Source: Alkaliphilus sp. B6464
Lineage (GTDB): Bacteria > Bacillota > Clostridia > Peptostreptococcales > Natronincolaceae
NCBI RefSeq assembly: GCF_018141165.1
Contig: NZ_CP058557.1
Location: 1,054,001-1,118,000 of the forward strand
DNA: 64,000 bases
Reading direction: 5' to 3'
Shown: in pieces, positions 1 through 8,470 of the stretch
Position numbering within the stretch: the first letter of the stretch is position 1
Layout of the letters: each line of letters begins with the position of its first letter
The notes under the pieces: generated by a model
The model's input: only the letters and a program-made list of their open reading frames with translations
Told to the model about the DNA's origin: nothing
Databases searched by the model: none
Made by a program: the position numbers and the translations under genes

Positions 1-271
1 ATATAAAGGACATGTTTACACCTAAGGCTTTATTACTAAATACAAGAGCCCCACCAGATTGTGGCATAGCAGCTGTAAGTTCTGCATAGGTTAGGCCTAC
101 AAATACTATCATAATACCACCTAGTCCAAATGCAAGGGCTGCACCTAATGAACCTGCTTTTTGTATCCATAATCCTGCTAAGATTACCCAGCCCCACCCT
201 ATCATTGCACCAAATGCAAGGGCTAAAACGTCCTTTTTACTCAATACTTTTTCCAATTGCCTGTCTTCCAC
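1..271 (-). CDS. APC-family permease, N-terminal part (cut by window edge)
   Basis: Reading leftward from a GTG at 271, 90 codons remain open to the window edge. The product begins MEDRQLEKVLSKKDVLALAF and continues into hydrophobic segments containing GAMIGWGWVI and a PQSGGALVF-like stretch, the pattern of TM1-TM2 in amino acid/polyamine/organocation transporters. An AAAGGGG ribosome site lies about seven bases upstream of the GTG, which fixes the start. It begins 15 bases after the aldehyde dehydrogenase stop, so the two are probably one operon transcribed from the sigma-54 promoter near 1727. The substrate cannot be read from this fragment; an amine or sulfonated amine such as taurine would fit the neighbour, but that is inference. 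Confidence 0.75.
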   Translation of the reverse strand, partial: MEDRQLEKVLSKKDVLALAFGAMIGWGWVILAGLWIQKAGSLGAALAFGLGGIMIVFVGLTYAELTAAMPQSGGALVFSNKALGVNMSFI

Positions 272-286
272 AGAATTTTCCCCTTT

Positions 287-1654
287 CTATTGACCCCAGA
301 TCTCTTCATCCGACGGCACTTGTTTGCCAGGAACTTCGTATGCAATTCTACTTATATTAATTAAATGATGGAACCAAAGGTTTTCGCTTATGCTATTATT
401 TCCCCAAGAGCCACAACCAAGAGTTGCTGTTGGCATAAGTCCATTTAAGAATGATCCACCAAGTCCACTTGACCCTATTTGCTTAACCGCAAAACGGGAT
501 ACTGGAAGTATTTGGGCTGCATATTCAATCCTATCTTTTGTATCTGAATGAATAACTGCACTATGTCCTTTTCCTTCATTTTCAAGGTTTAGTCTTGCAA
601 TCTCAACAGCTTCTTCCCATGTATTGTAGCTATATGCCGCTAATACTGGACATAATTTTTCCTTTGCAAAATATTCTTCTGCCCCTGCTTTTTCTACCTT
701 TACAACTAATAATTTTGTATCTTCAGGAATTTCTATACCTGCCATTTTAGCTATATTTACAGGAGATGCTCCAACACAATCTCTATTTATAACACCATCT
801 GGAAATAAAACTTTTCTCAAAGCATTTACTTCCTCTTCTTCGTGAATATAATAAGCACCATTTTCCACTAATCCATTTATAAGCTCGTCATACTTATCTG
901 CTGGACATATTGCACTTTGCTCACATGTGCACAATATGCCATTATCGTATACCCTACCTTTAATTACTTTTGGTATTACCTCTTTTATGTTTGCATCAGT
1001 ATCTATTAAGCACTGTACATTTCCTGCACCAACACCAAAGGCAGGCTTACCACTACTATAAGCAGCCTTTACCATTGCTGGTCCACCTGTAGATATACAT
1101 ACATCAGATAATTGCATTATTAAGTTTGTTGCTTCTAGTGAAGGTTCAGCAACTATTTGAATTAAGTTTTCTGGTGCACCTAATTCTGCTAATGCAGCCC
1201 TCATTACTTCTACTGTTTTCTTACCAGATTCCTTTCCACGTGGATGTGGGCATATAATTATTGAGTTACCGCCTTTTAAAGCTATCATAGTATTTTGCAT
1301 TGGTGTCATAGTAGGATTTGTTATTGGAGTTACAGCTCCTATAACACCTATTGGCTTTCCAACTTCCACAATACCTTCTTCTTCTATGTATCGAAGAATT
1401 CCCCTACTTTTTACTCCTTTTAGCTTGTTCCAAACAGCTTTTGATTTACCTTTGTTTTTTACTATTTTGTCTTCATATACTCCCATTCCACTTTCATCAA
1501 CTGCTAGCCGTGCTAATACTTCACCATTATCATAGACGGCCTTACCTATTGCACGTACTACTTCGTCCACCTTTTCTTGTGAATACTTTTCGAATTCTTT
1601 CTGCGCTACTCGTGACTTTTCAATTAAATCTAATACATACTCTTTTAGTTCCAT
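287..1654 (-). CDS. Acylating aldehyde dehydrogenase, sulfoacetaldehyde dehydrogenase (SauS)-like
   Basis: A 455-residue member of the CoA-acylating aldehyde dehydrogenase family (EutE/PduP/AdhE N-terminal type), which converts an aldehyde, CoA and NAD(P)+ to acyl-CoA. The nucleotide-binding region carries PIGVIGAVTPITNP (residues 101-114) and the active-site motif NGILCTCEQS lies at 238-247, with Cys242 in the position of the catalytic cysteine. Overall length and the sequence around GKPAFGVGAGNVQ resemble SauS sulfoacetaldehyde dehydrogenases more than EutE in my recollection, so the substrate could be sulfoacetaldehyde or plain acetaldehyde. It has a good AAGGGGG ribosome site, a -24/-12 promoter upstream and a permease gene immediately downstream. 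Confidence 0.8.
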   Translation of the reverse strand: MELKEYVLDLIEKSRVAQKEFEKYSQEKVDEVVRAIGKAVYDNGEVLARLAVDESGMGVYEDKIVKNKGKSKAVWNKLKGVKSRGILRYIEEEGIVEVGKPIGVIGAVTPITNPTMTPMQNTMIALKGGNSIIICPHPRGKESGKKTVEVMRAALAELGAPENLIQIVAEPSLEATNLIMQLSDVCISTGGPAMVKAAYSSGKPAFGVGAGNVQCLIDTDANIKEVIPKVIKGRVYDNGILCTCEQSAICPADKYDELINGLVENGAYYIHEEEEVNALRKVLFPDGVINRDCVGASPVNIAKMAGIEIPEDTKLLVVKVEKAGAEEYFAKEKLCPVLAAYSYNTWEEAVEIARLNLENEGKGHSAVIHSDTKDRIEYAAQILPVSRFAVKQIGSSGLGGSFLNGLMPTATLGCGSWGNNSISENLWFHHLINISRIAYEVPGKQVPSDEEIWGQ

Positions 1655-1718
1655 TGCTTTTCCCCCTTAAAAATAATTAGTATATAAACTATTATCTCTT
1701 TTCTTGAATAAGTTATAT

Positions 1719-1735
1719 TGCAAATAAAGTGCCGA
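1719..1735 (-). promoter_or_regulatory. Sigma-54 (-24/-12) promoter of the aldehyde dehydrogenase operon
   Basis: On the minus strand the sequence reads TCGGCACTTTATTTGCA. It has the invariant GG and GC exactly ten bases apart and matches the RpoN consensus TTGGCAC-N5-TTGCA at nearly all positions. It lies about 65 bases upstream of the ATG at 1654. A sigma-54 activator is encoded at 4093-5832. Confidence 0.8.
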
Positions 1736-1904
1736 ATTTTCCAAAAAATAAAATTATTTCTAAAAAAGTAAAAATATATACACTAAATAACTATATACAA
1801 GTCCTAAATTTCAATTAATTCTGAATATTAATAAAATAAATTTTGCGCTTTAATTAAGAGAATTAATACTGTTTAATTAATTAAAGTCAGTATAAAAAAT
1901 AATA

Positions 1905-1958
1905 ATTCTAGTTCTAATTCTAGTTCTAATTCTAGAATTCCTGTATGAATTCTAGAAT
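1905..1958. promoter_or_regulatory. Repeat cluster, probable upstream activator sites
   Basis: Two tandem copies of ATTCTAGTTCTA (1905-1928) are followed by a perfect 12-base inverted repeat, ATTCTAGAATTC at 1929-1940 and GAATTCTAGAAT at 1947-1958, with a six-base spacer. The cluster sits roughly 190-240 bases upstream of the sigma-54 promoter, the usual range for enhancer-like sites of bacterial enhancer-binding proteins. The assignment to the activator at 4093-5832 is inference. Confidence 0.6.
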
Positions 1959-1990
1959 ATTAGAATTACATTTAGAATAATACTAAATTC

Positions 1991-3457
1991 TTACACTAAA
2001 AATGGTAAAATAAATCCTCCATACAAGCCTACAACTACTACACTTAAAAGCACAATTATTATGCCGACTTTAAACATATCTGAAGATTTAAAATACCCTG
2101 ATCCATAGGCAACAGCATTAGGCGCCGAATTTGCTGGTAATAAAAATGCAAAAGAACTTGATAAACCAGCTATAATAGCAAACACTACTGGATTCCACCC
2201 AAAAGTCATAGCAAGACCTATAGATATAGGTACAAAAGTTGTAGCTGTTCCAGACATACTGCAAAATATTGTAATTCCTAAACCAGTTACCAAAGAAATT
2301 ATAATTACTGCAAATCTTTCCGGTACATTACCAATACTGCCTGAAAGCATATTAGTAATCCAATCTATTGTACCTGCATTCTTTAGTCCTACTCCCATAG
2401 CAAGACCACCCCCCACTAAAAATAACACATCCCATCCTATAAGCTTTTGAGCTTCTTTCCAAGTTAAAAAACCTACCTTAGGAAGAACTATAACAATAGT
2501 TATAAATACAGAAACTATATATAGCCAATCTTTAGAAAGTGGCAAAAATGAATCCATAGTCCATAAAAGTATTGCTGCTGTAAATAAAAATATAACTCTT
2601 TTCTCTTCTTTTGACATTTTACCCATTTCAGCAAGCTCTTTTTTAGAAGCATCTAATCCACCTTCTACAACATCTATTTCAAGTGGATATACTTTTTGTA
2701 AAATTATCCAAGTTAAAGGTAATAATACAATTGCTAAAGGAATTGTTTTACCAATCCAACCTAAAAAAGTAATTTGTATCCCTACTAAACTGTTAAGAAA
2801 CGCAATTGCAATAAGGTTTGAAGTGGTGGCAGTAGGCGTTGCTAATCCCCCTATATTTGCTGCAAAAGCTATTCCAATAAATAAAACTTTACCAAAGTTG
2901 CTTTCTAAAGGCTTTGCCCCTGACATTTTTATTATACCTAATGATATAGGAACCATTATGGCTACTGTAGCTGTACTAGACATCCACATAGCTAAAAAAG
3001 CTGTAGATATCATAATACCTAAAATAAGCATATTAGTTTTTTCTCCCATTCGAGATATAACCATTAAACTTAACCTTCTATCCATTCCTGAGTTAACTAA
3101 AGATCCAGCTAACAAGTATCCTACCAACACTACTGCATTTACTGGATGAGCAACTGCAGCAAGCCCTTCTTTAAGTGGAACAATGCCTAAAATCGATTGA
3201 AGCAAAATTATAAGTATGCCTGTAACTCCAATTGAAATAGCCTCTGTCATCCAGAGAAATGCCGCTGCTAATGCAATTGAAAGCATTTTTAAACCTTCTC
3301 TAGAAAGACCCTCTGGAATAGGAAGAACAAAAGATAGTAGTACTATACCAATAGAAATTACAAAAAAAATCAATTTTTTAGTATCTTTGTCTAGTTTAGC
3401 ATCTTTCATAATTTTGCTATGTCTTCCTGTTTTTTTAGTTGTACTTTCTGATAACAT
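1991..3457 (-). CDS. DASS/SLC13-family anion symporter
   Basis: A polytopic membrane protein of about 488 residues in the divalent anion:sodium symporter family, which imports di- and tricarboxylates, sulfate or related anions. The two repeated motifs of the family are visible: MSSTATVAIMVP in the first half and SMSGTATTFVPIS with the C-terminal LPANSAPNAVAYGSG signature in the second. An ATG is available five codons further upstream, but the GGGGG ribosome site lies eight bases before the ATG at 3457, so that is chosen. It has its own sigma-54 promoter and is followed by the aldehyde dehydrogenase operon, so it may bring in the compound that operon degrades. The actual substrate is unknown. 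Confidence 0.85.
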   Translation of the reverse strand: MLSESTTKKTGRHSKIMKDAKLDKDTKKLIFFVISIGIVLLSFVLPIPEGLSREGLKMLSIALAAAFLWMTEAISIGVTGILIILLQSILGIVPLKEGLAAVAHPVNAVVLVGYLLAGSLVNSGMDRRLSLMVISRMGEKTNMLILGIMISTAFLAMWMSSTATVAIMVPISLGIIKMSGAKPLESNFGKVLFIGIAFAANIGGLATPTATTSNLIAIAFLNSLVGIQITFLGWIGKTIPLAIVLLPLTWIILQKVYPLEIDVVEGGLDASKKELAEMGKMSKEEKRVIFLFTAAILLWTMDSFLPLSKDWLYIVSVFITIVIVLPKVGFLTWKEAQKLIGWDVLFLVGGGLAMGVGLKNAGTIDWITNMLSGSIGNVPERFAVIIISLVTGLGITIFCSMSGTATTFVPISIGLAMTFGWNPVVFAIIAGLSSSFAFLLPANSAPNAVAYGSGYFKSSDMFKVGIIIVLLSVVVVGLYGGFILPFLV

Positions 3458-3502
3458 AGAAGTTGCCCCCATTCAAATTATAATTGTTAATAAAATGTTA
3501 AA

Positions 3503-3519
3503 AGCAAATTCTATGCCAA
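3503..3519 (-). promoter_or_regulatory. Sigma-54 (-24/-12) promoter of the DASS transporter gene
   Basis: The minus strand reads TTGGCATAGAATTTGCT, an almost perfect RpoN promoter with GG and GC ten bases apart. It lies about 46 bases before the chosen ATG at 3457. Confidence 0.85.
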
Positions 3520-3739
3520 AATATAACTATATATATGATACTTTAGTAAATAATACAAAAATTAATTAAAATAAGATTTAATTAATACACTTAATACTAT
3601 TTTTCTATATTCCGTTAAATACTGTATGGGCTAAATATTAAATAGCTTAATTCCTTACTTTTAAATATAAAGTTCACATTAATAATAAACTGGATACATT
3701 GATTGTTTAAATGTTAATTCTAAAACAATTTTCAAATAA

Positions 3740-3782
3740 AATTCTAAAACTCTAGAACTTTCTTTAGAAATTTTTAGAGTTA
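3740..3782. promoter_or_regulatory. Probable upstream activator site for the transporter promoter
   Basis: This stretch holds TTCTAAAAC and CTCTAGAAC side by side, the near-palindrome TTCTTTAGAA, and an AACTCTA...TAGAGTT pair. The TCTAGAA core is the same as in the repeat cluster at 1905-1958, and the distance to the -12 element is about 240-270 bases. Shared motif and shared promoter class suggest the same activator binds both. Confidence 0.5.
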
Positions 3783-3810
3783 TCAAGAATTTAAAATCTC
3801 CTATGATGTT

Positions 3811-3924
3811 ATGGAGATAAACATAAACTTTGATAATCCTCTACTTTCCCATGAGTGGGTTCTATTACTTGAACTCTCGGAAGAATAGCAAAAATGGCTT
3901 GAGGTGGTTATGCAAGGTAATTAA
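3811..3924 (+). pseudogene. Short reading frame interrupted by an amber codon, possible gene remnant
   Basis: From ATG 3811 the frame encodes 25 residues ending NPLLSHEWVLLLELSEE, then TAG at 3886-3888, then eleven more sense codons (QKWLEVVMQGN) before TAA. The protein-like character on both sides of the TAG suggests a decayed end of a larger gene, but there is no clear ribosome site and it lies between a transporter promoter and a terminator. I do not recognise the family. It may also be chance. Confidence 0.3.
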
Positions 3925-3964
3925 AATGAAGGATACTGAGCAATTGCTCAGTATCCTTCATTTT
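3923..3964. terminator. Bidirectional intrinsic terminator
   Basis: A perfect 42-base palindrome begins AAAATGAAGGATACTGAGCA and ends with its complement. It gives a long stem flanked by A and T runs, so it can stop transcription from the activator gene (minus strand). Confidence 0.85.
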
Positions 3965-4092
3965 TATAGTTTGTGCTTGATAAGGTTTTCTAGAGATAAT
4001 AAACTATCAATCGATTTGCTTGACATCCTTAAATTTACTTATTTCCATGCAACTTCCCTATGAAGTCCCCCCCTTAAATGGAGTTTTTTATT

Positions 4093-5832
4093 TTACTTTA
4101 AATCATATTGATTTATTTTGTTATATAATGTTGATAATGAAATTCCTAATGAGGCTGCAGCTTTTTTTTTGCCTTGCAAGTTTCTGCCATATTTATCTAA
4201 AGCTTTTATTATTTCATTTTTCTCCCAAAAAACTTTAGCATCATTCAAATTATCTATATCTAAAAGCTTAGGTCTACTGATATTAACATCTTTAGAGCCA
4301 CTTAAATTTTCTACATTTAGAATTATTCTTGACGGTATATGATCCATAGTTATTGTATTATTATCAATCATGTTTGCAGCAAAAGTTAAAATGTTTTGTA
4401 ATTCTCTAATATTTCCTGGCCAATTATATTTTAAAAATGCATCAATTACTCTATTGTCTATGTTTATATTTTTTTGAAATTTTTTCTCTATAGTTTTTAG
4501 CAGATAATCTACTAAATATGGTATATCTTCTTTTCTTTCTCTTAATGGTGGTAGCGTAATAGGTATTACATTTAATCTAAAATACAAATCGGCTCTAAAT
4601 TTTTTATTTTCTACACTTTCTTCAAGATTAACATGAGTAGCAGATATAATTCTAACATCTATTTTTATATTTTTATATCCACCTACTCTAGTTATTTCAT
4701 TGTTTTCTAGTACTCTTAATAGCTTTGATTGAATTTCAAAGTCCAAATCGCCTATTTCATCTAAAAACAATGTACCTTTATTAGCTATTTCAAACACTCC
4801 AAGCTTTCCACCTTTGACTGCTCCAGTAAAGGCTCCATCCTCATAGCCAAATAATTCACTCAAAACTAAGTTTGGTTCTATAGCTGCTGAGTTAATTGCT
4901 ACAAAAGGGTTGTCCCTCCTATAGCTATAGTTATGAATAGCTTGGGCAAATACTTCTTTACCAGTTCCACTTTCTCCTCTAATTATTATATTAGAATCAT
5001 TACTAGCAACTTTCTTAGCAATCTCTATACACTCTTTCATCTTATCATTTACTGTTATAATATGCTCAAAACTTTTATCAGCTTTATGATGAGCATTTAT
5101 ACTGGCTTTTAATTTATGAAACTTGTTTTCTAAGTCACTTATTTTTTTAGTTAAGCTTTGGACTTCTGTCATATCCTTTGCTAATACTATTCCACCCAAA
5201 ACTTCATTATTGATTCTAATAGGATATAAATCTACAAAATATTCTGTATTACCTACTTTTCTATATATGTTTTTCATCACTTTTCCAGAACTAACAGCCC
5301 TTGGAATCTGTGCCCCTTTTCTAACCTTGCTAACTTCTACTCCCTCTATTTCAGCAGGGGATACTCCTGTTAATTCAGTATAGGCTTTGTTTATCTTTCT
5401 TACTACAAAATCTTTATCACAGATAAGTATACCATCAGATATTGATTCTAAAAGCTTATTAAAAAATGAATCATTTAATAAATTAAAAAAGTCATTGTTC
5501 TCAAAAAGTCTAAGTAACCCTTCAACTCTACCATCAGAACCTATAACTACTAGATAAGGTTCCTTATTTGATTGAAAATAGTCTATATCAGTAATATTAT
5601 CTGAAATAATAGTAGGAAAGTCTTTGTTAACTACTTCTTTAATTTTTTTTTCAATAGAAATTTTTTCATATATTATGTTTGAAATAGATTTTCTATCAAA
5701 AACTCCAAAATACCTGTTAAATTCATCTACTATTGGAATAATAGAGAATTTACTATCCCTTAACTTTTCTATTGCATCCTTAATCTTGTTATCATATCTT
5801 AATACAGTTATTTCTGTAGACTTAATTATCAT
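4093..5832 (-). CDS. Sigma-54-dependent transcriptional activator with CBS and PAS sensory domains
   Basis: A 579-residue bacterial enhancer-binding protein. Residues 1 to about 110 look like a CBS-domain pair (repeated IPIVDE/YLVVIG patterns), which usually bind adenine nucleotides. Residues 120-225 form a PAS domain. The AAA+ domain has Walker A GESGTGKE (286-293), the sigma-54 contact loop GAFTGA (333-338) and Walker B LFLDEI. The C-terminus carries a Fis-type helix-turn-helix (GKKKAAASLGISLSTLYNKI region). It activates RpoN promoters, and the two promoters just downstream (3511 and 1727) with shared repeat motifs are the likely targets. The signal sensed is unknown. A terminator follows at 3923-3964. 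Confidence 0.9.
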   Translation of the reverse strand: MIIKSTEITVLRYDNKIKDAIEKLRDSKFSIIPIVDEFNRYFGVFDRKSISNIIYEKISIEKKIKEVVNKDFPTIISDNITDIDYFQSNKEPYLVVIGSDGRVEGLLRLFENNDFFNLLNDSFFNKLLESISDGILICDKDFVVRKINKAYTELTGVSPAEIEGVEVSKVRKGAQIPRAVSSGKVMKNIYRKVGNTEYFVDLYPIRINNEVLGGIVLAKDMTEVQSLTKKISDLENKFHKLKASINAHHKADKSFEHIITVNDKMKECIEIAKKVASNDSNIIIRGESGTGKEVFAQAIHNYSYRRDNPFVAINSAAIEPNLVLSELFGYEDGAFTGAVKGGKLGVFEIANKGTLFLDEIGDLDFEIQSKLLRVLENNEITRVGGYKNIKIDVRIISATHVNLEESVENKKFRADLYFRLNVIPITLPPLRERKEDIPYLVDYLLKTIEKKFQKNINIDNRVIDAFLKYNWPGNIRELQNILTFAANMIDNNTITMDHIPSRIILNVENLSGSKDVNISRPKLLDIDNLNDAKVFWEKNEIIKALDKYGRNLQGKKKAAASLGISLSTLYNKINQYDLK

Positions 5833-5949
5833 ATTACCTACCCCCTACATTGACTTACTCAACCACAGCATTTCTACAGAGACAAACCAAATACAATTTT
5901 ATAACACATCTCTTACTTAATAAAATCTTCTTCCTAATAGCCTAACCTA

Positions 5950-6281
5950 CTATCGTTGTATCTCTGACAGTTGGCATAATTCAATAATAAAATTACTATG
6001 AGCTTGGGCAAATTCATTACGACATTCTTCACCCTTAGCAGTTCTATGCTCTATTCCTCTAAATTGAGCATGTATCTTTCTATTCCTTTGTTCATATTTA
6101 TCAATAATTTCAGATACTTTATCCTTGGTCGCTTTGTTCTGCAAAAGTGAATACACTATTTTAGCCTCATTTACACTTAAATTGTTAGCTCCACCCCAAT
6201 ATTCTTTTTGGCGTCTTTGTAGTCTATCATTTATAATAAAAAATAATTGTAAAGAATATGCATATTATTGTTTTCACTCAT
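5950..6281 (-). pseudogene. Small unknown gene with a -1 frameshift at a T6 run
   Basis: From ATG 6281 the frame encodes MSENNNMHILYNYFLL and stops at TAA 6231-6233. The overlapping -1 frame is open from before this point and continues to TAG at 5950, encoding a charged, protein-like sequence (INDRLQRRQKEYWGGANN... to ...LCQLSEIQR). Joining the frames gives about 110 residues. The junction contains T TTT TTA (6243-6237) in the correct register for a canonical -1 slippery heptamer. This could be programmed frameshifting, a recent indel in a homopolymer, or a sequencing error. I do not recognise the family. A purine-rich AGGGGGATAGGA precedes the ATG. Confidence 0.5.
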
Positions 6282-6309
6282 CTTTTGTTCCTATCCCCCT
6301 ATAAACCAC

Positions 6310-6930
6310 CTAAACATCACATCTTAAATGCTCCTGAATATTCGTAAACATGACTATTTTTTTATCGTTATTAATTTGCCACAAATGAACTCCTGTATCT
6401 CCTGATGATAGCCATACATTAGTATCTATAGGCATATTAAGGAAACTTCTATATAACATAGTTATTAACCCACCGTGAGATACGATACATATTCTAATGT
6501 TATCCTTACTATCCTTTGTAGAGTGTATTAAATCGGCAAGAAAATGCTCTGCTCTACTTCTTAAGTCTATCATTGACTCTCCATTTTGAACTGCTTGAAA
6601 ATACTTTCTTCCTCCCTCTGGTTCGGGATAATCACGATTAGCATCTTCCCTTAAAAGCCCTGCTAAAACGCCATTATTCCATTCCATCAAATCTTCATTG
6701 AAAATAACTGATTTGTTCATCTTACTGCCTATAATCTCTGCTGTTTCCCTTGCTCTTTTTAAAGGACTACTGATAATCGTATCAAAATTATATCTTTGTT
6801 TTAACCATTTTGCTAATTTTTCAGCCTGTTCTCTCCCTAAATCAGTTAATGGAAAATCCGCCCTTCCTTCATGCCTGCCTTCAATATCTGCTAAAGATTG
6901 TCCATGCCTAATAACAACAAATTCAATCAT
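6310..6930 (-). CDS. Histidine phosphatase (phosphoglycerate mutase-like) family protein
   Basis: About 206 residues of the histidine phosphatase superfamily. The catalytic RHG motif is near the N-terminus (FVVIRHGQSLAD) and the second catalytic histidine lies in CIVSHGGLI near the C-terminus, with the Arg-rich SSPLKRARETAE region between. Members include cofactor-dependent phosphoglycerate mutase, alpha-ribazole phosphatase and broad phosphatases; the substrate here cannot be assigned. ATG codons occur further upstream, but the AGGGGG site is correctly spaced (seven bases) only for the ATG at 6930. It stands alone downstream of the recR terminator. Confidence 0.88.
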   Translation of the reverse strand: MIEFVVIRHGQSLADIEGRHEGRADFPLTDLGREQAEKLAKWLKQRYNFDTIISSPLKRARETAEIIGSKMNKSVIFNEDLMEWNNGVLAGLLREDANRDYPEPEGGRKYFQAVQNGESMIDLRSRAEHFLADLIHSTKDSKDNIRICIVSHGGLITMLYRSFLNMPIDTNVWLSSGDTGVHLWQINNDKKIVMFTNIQEHLRCDV

Positions 6931-7187
6931 CTTCATTCCCCCTAATCCAATTCCTCTTAGATTCAATAAATAAAATATACCTTAATTTAAATTGAAGATT
7001 ATGATATTTCATGGTGCATTTCATATAAACAATCAAATAGATGATATAAATTTCTTCATACAATTGTAAAATACCTTTCACCTTGATATAGACTTACTTT
7101 GACTCTAATACAACTCACTCTTCCAATCCATTGGCTTTACCGGATTTAAGTCTTATATCTCTTTTTTCTTCTAATTAGAAATCTAAT

Positions 7188-7234
7188 AAAAAACATGGCC
7201 ACCAGGGCTTTCCTTTTCCCTAATAAACCATGTT
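7188..7234 (-). terminator. Intrinsic terminator downstream of recR
   Basis: On the minus strand AAACATGG pairs with CCATGTTTTTT, with an inner AGGG/CCCT pair, followed by T residues. The 6967-7297 gap holds nothing else I can recognise. Confidence 0.7.
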
Positions 7235-7297
7235 CTTTGATACAACTTGTTGCAAAGTGATACACCTTTATTTACTTTATATAACTTTCTGCCTAAA

Positions 7298-7897
7298 TCA
7301 AATTTCCCTTCTACCTTCCAATGCCTTGGTTAGAGTAACTTCATCTGCATATTCAAGATCTCCACCTACAGGTATACCGTGGGCAATTCTTGATACTTTA
7401 ATTCCCATTGGTTTTAGAAGCTTTGACAGATACATTGCTGTAGCTTCCCCTTCAATGTTGGGGTTTGTAGCAATGATTATTTCATCTACAGGTTGATTCG
7501 TCAGACGTGATAATAATTCTTTAATTTTAATATCCTCTGGACCAACTCCCTCTAATGGAGATATAGCCCCATGTAGCACATGATAATAGCCCTTAAACTC
7601 CTTAGTTCTCTCCATAGCTACTACATCTCTAGGATCTTCAACAACACAAATTGTTAATGGATCTCTTCTTTTATCACTACAAATATTACATGTATCTTGA
7701 TCTGTAAGGTTTGTACATACCTTACAATACTTTACGCTTTCCTTTGCCGTTACAATTGCATCAGCTAGGCTATGTGCATCTTGATTAGGCATACTAATAA
7801 CATGAAAAGCTAATCTTTGGGCAGTTTTCCTTCCTATTCCAGGAAGTTTTGTAAATTGCTCAATTAACTGAGCAATTGATGATGAATAGTAGTTCAT
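7298..7897 (-). CDS. recR: Recombination mediator protein RecR
   Basis: A 199-residue RecR, which works with RecF and RecO to load RecA at single-strand gaps. The N-terminal helix-hairpin-helix region has [16 protein letters not shown] four-cysteine zinc finger follows (CKVC...CNIC). The Toprim domain contains [14 protein letters not shown] and the C-terminal [12 protein letters not shown]. Length is normal. It sits 36 bases after ebfC and downstream of dnaX, the standard dnaX-ebfC-recR order in Firmicutes. Confidence 0.97.
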   Translation of the reverse strand: MNYYSSSIAQLIEQFTKLPGIGRKTAQRLAFHVISMPNQDAHSLADAIVTAKESVKYCKVCTNLTDQDTCNICSDKRRDPLTICVVEDPRDVVAMERTKEFKGYYHVLHGAISPLEGVGPEDIKIKELLSRLTNQPVDEIIIATNPNIEGEATAMYLSKLLKPMGIKVSRIAHGIPVGGDLEYADEVTLTKALEGRREI

Positions 7898-7932
7898 AAT
7901 TTGCTATCCTCATTTCATTAGGTAAATAAAAG

Positions 7933-8274
7933 TTAGAATAATCCAGGCATATTCATTTTTCCTGTAATTTTACCCATTTCAGAAGCTACCATATCCTCTG
8001 CAGCACGAATAGCTTCGTTAACAGCTGCCATGATTAAATCCTCTAACATTTCAACATCGTCTGGATCTACTACCTCTGGCTTAATCTTTATACCTACTAT
8101 TTCCTTTTTACCTGTAACTTTAATAGAAATAGCACCTCCACCAGCACTTGTTTCAAGAACCTTTTGTTCTAGCTCTGATTGTGTTTCCTCCATTTGTTTT
8201 TGCATTTTTTGCACTTGTTTCATCATATTATTCATGTTAACTCCACCCATTCCTGGGAAACCTTTTTTAGCCAT
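7933..8274 (-). CDS. YbaB/EbfC-family nucleoid-associated protein
   Basis: A 113-residue small DNA-binding protein of the YbaB/EbfC family. A Gly/Met-rich start ([20 protein letters not shown]) leads into an amphipathic helix, the conserved [13 protein letters not shown] core, and the acidic stretch [15 protein letters not shown], then a Gly/Met-rich tail. Such proteins form tweezer-like dimers and bind DNA. It lies between dnaX and recR and is probably co-transcribed with recR. Confidence 0.95.
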   Translation of the reverse strand: MAKKGFPGMGGVNMNNMMKQVQKMQKQMEETQSELEQKVLETSAGGGAISIKVTGKKEIVGIKIKPEVVDPDDVEMLEDLIMAAVNEAIRAAEDMVASEMGKITGKMNMPGLF

Positions 8275-8390
8275 AAAAAATTCCTCCTTCTATTTCCTTA
8301 ATTCATTATTTTTATTAAAAAGTCGTCTGATATTATCCATCGACCCTTACTACACTTTAAACTACGATTTTGTTCCTATAATGGTTCTTG

Positions 8391-8428
8391 TCACACTTAA
8401 ATTTATATTAAATTTTCAGGTGCTCAAA
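8391..8428. repeat. Dispersed intergenic repeat core
   Basis: CACACTTAAATTT pairs imperfectly with AAATTTTCAGGTGC and is followed by TCAAA. Related cores lie at 12949-12980, 23628-23677, 29400-29434 and 48873-48918. It is in the ebfC-dnaX gap. Confidence 0.5.
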
Positions 8429-8470
8429 TTGTTATCATTTTCTTATTATATCATAATTATTGCAAATATA

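Noticed and set aside
130-1680. Plus-strand frames opposite the permease and dehydrogenase
   Set aside because: Shadows of real minus-strand genes; no ribosome site and unlikely composition.
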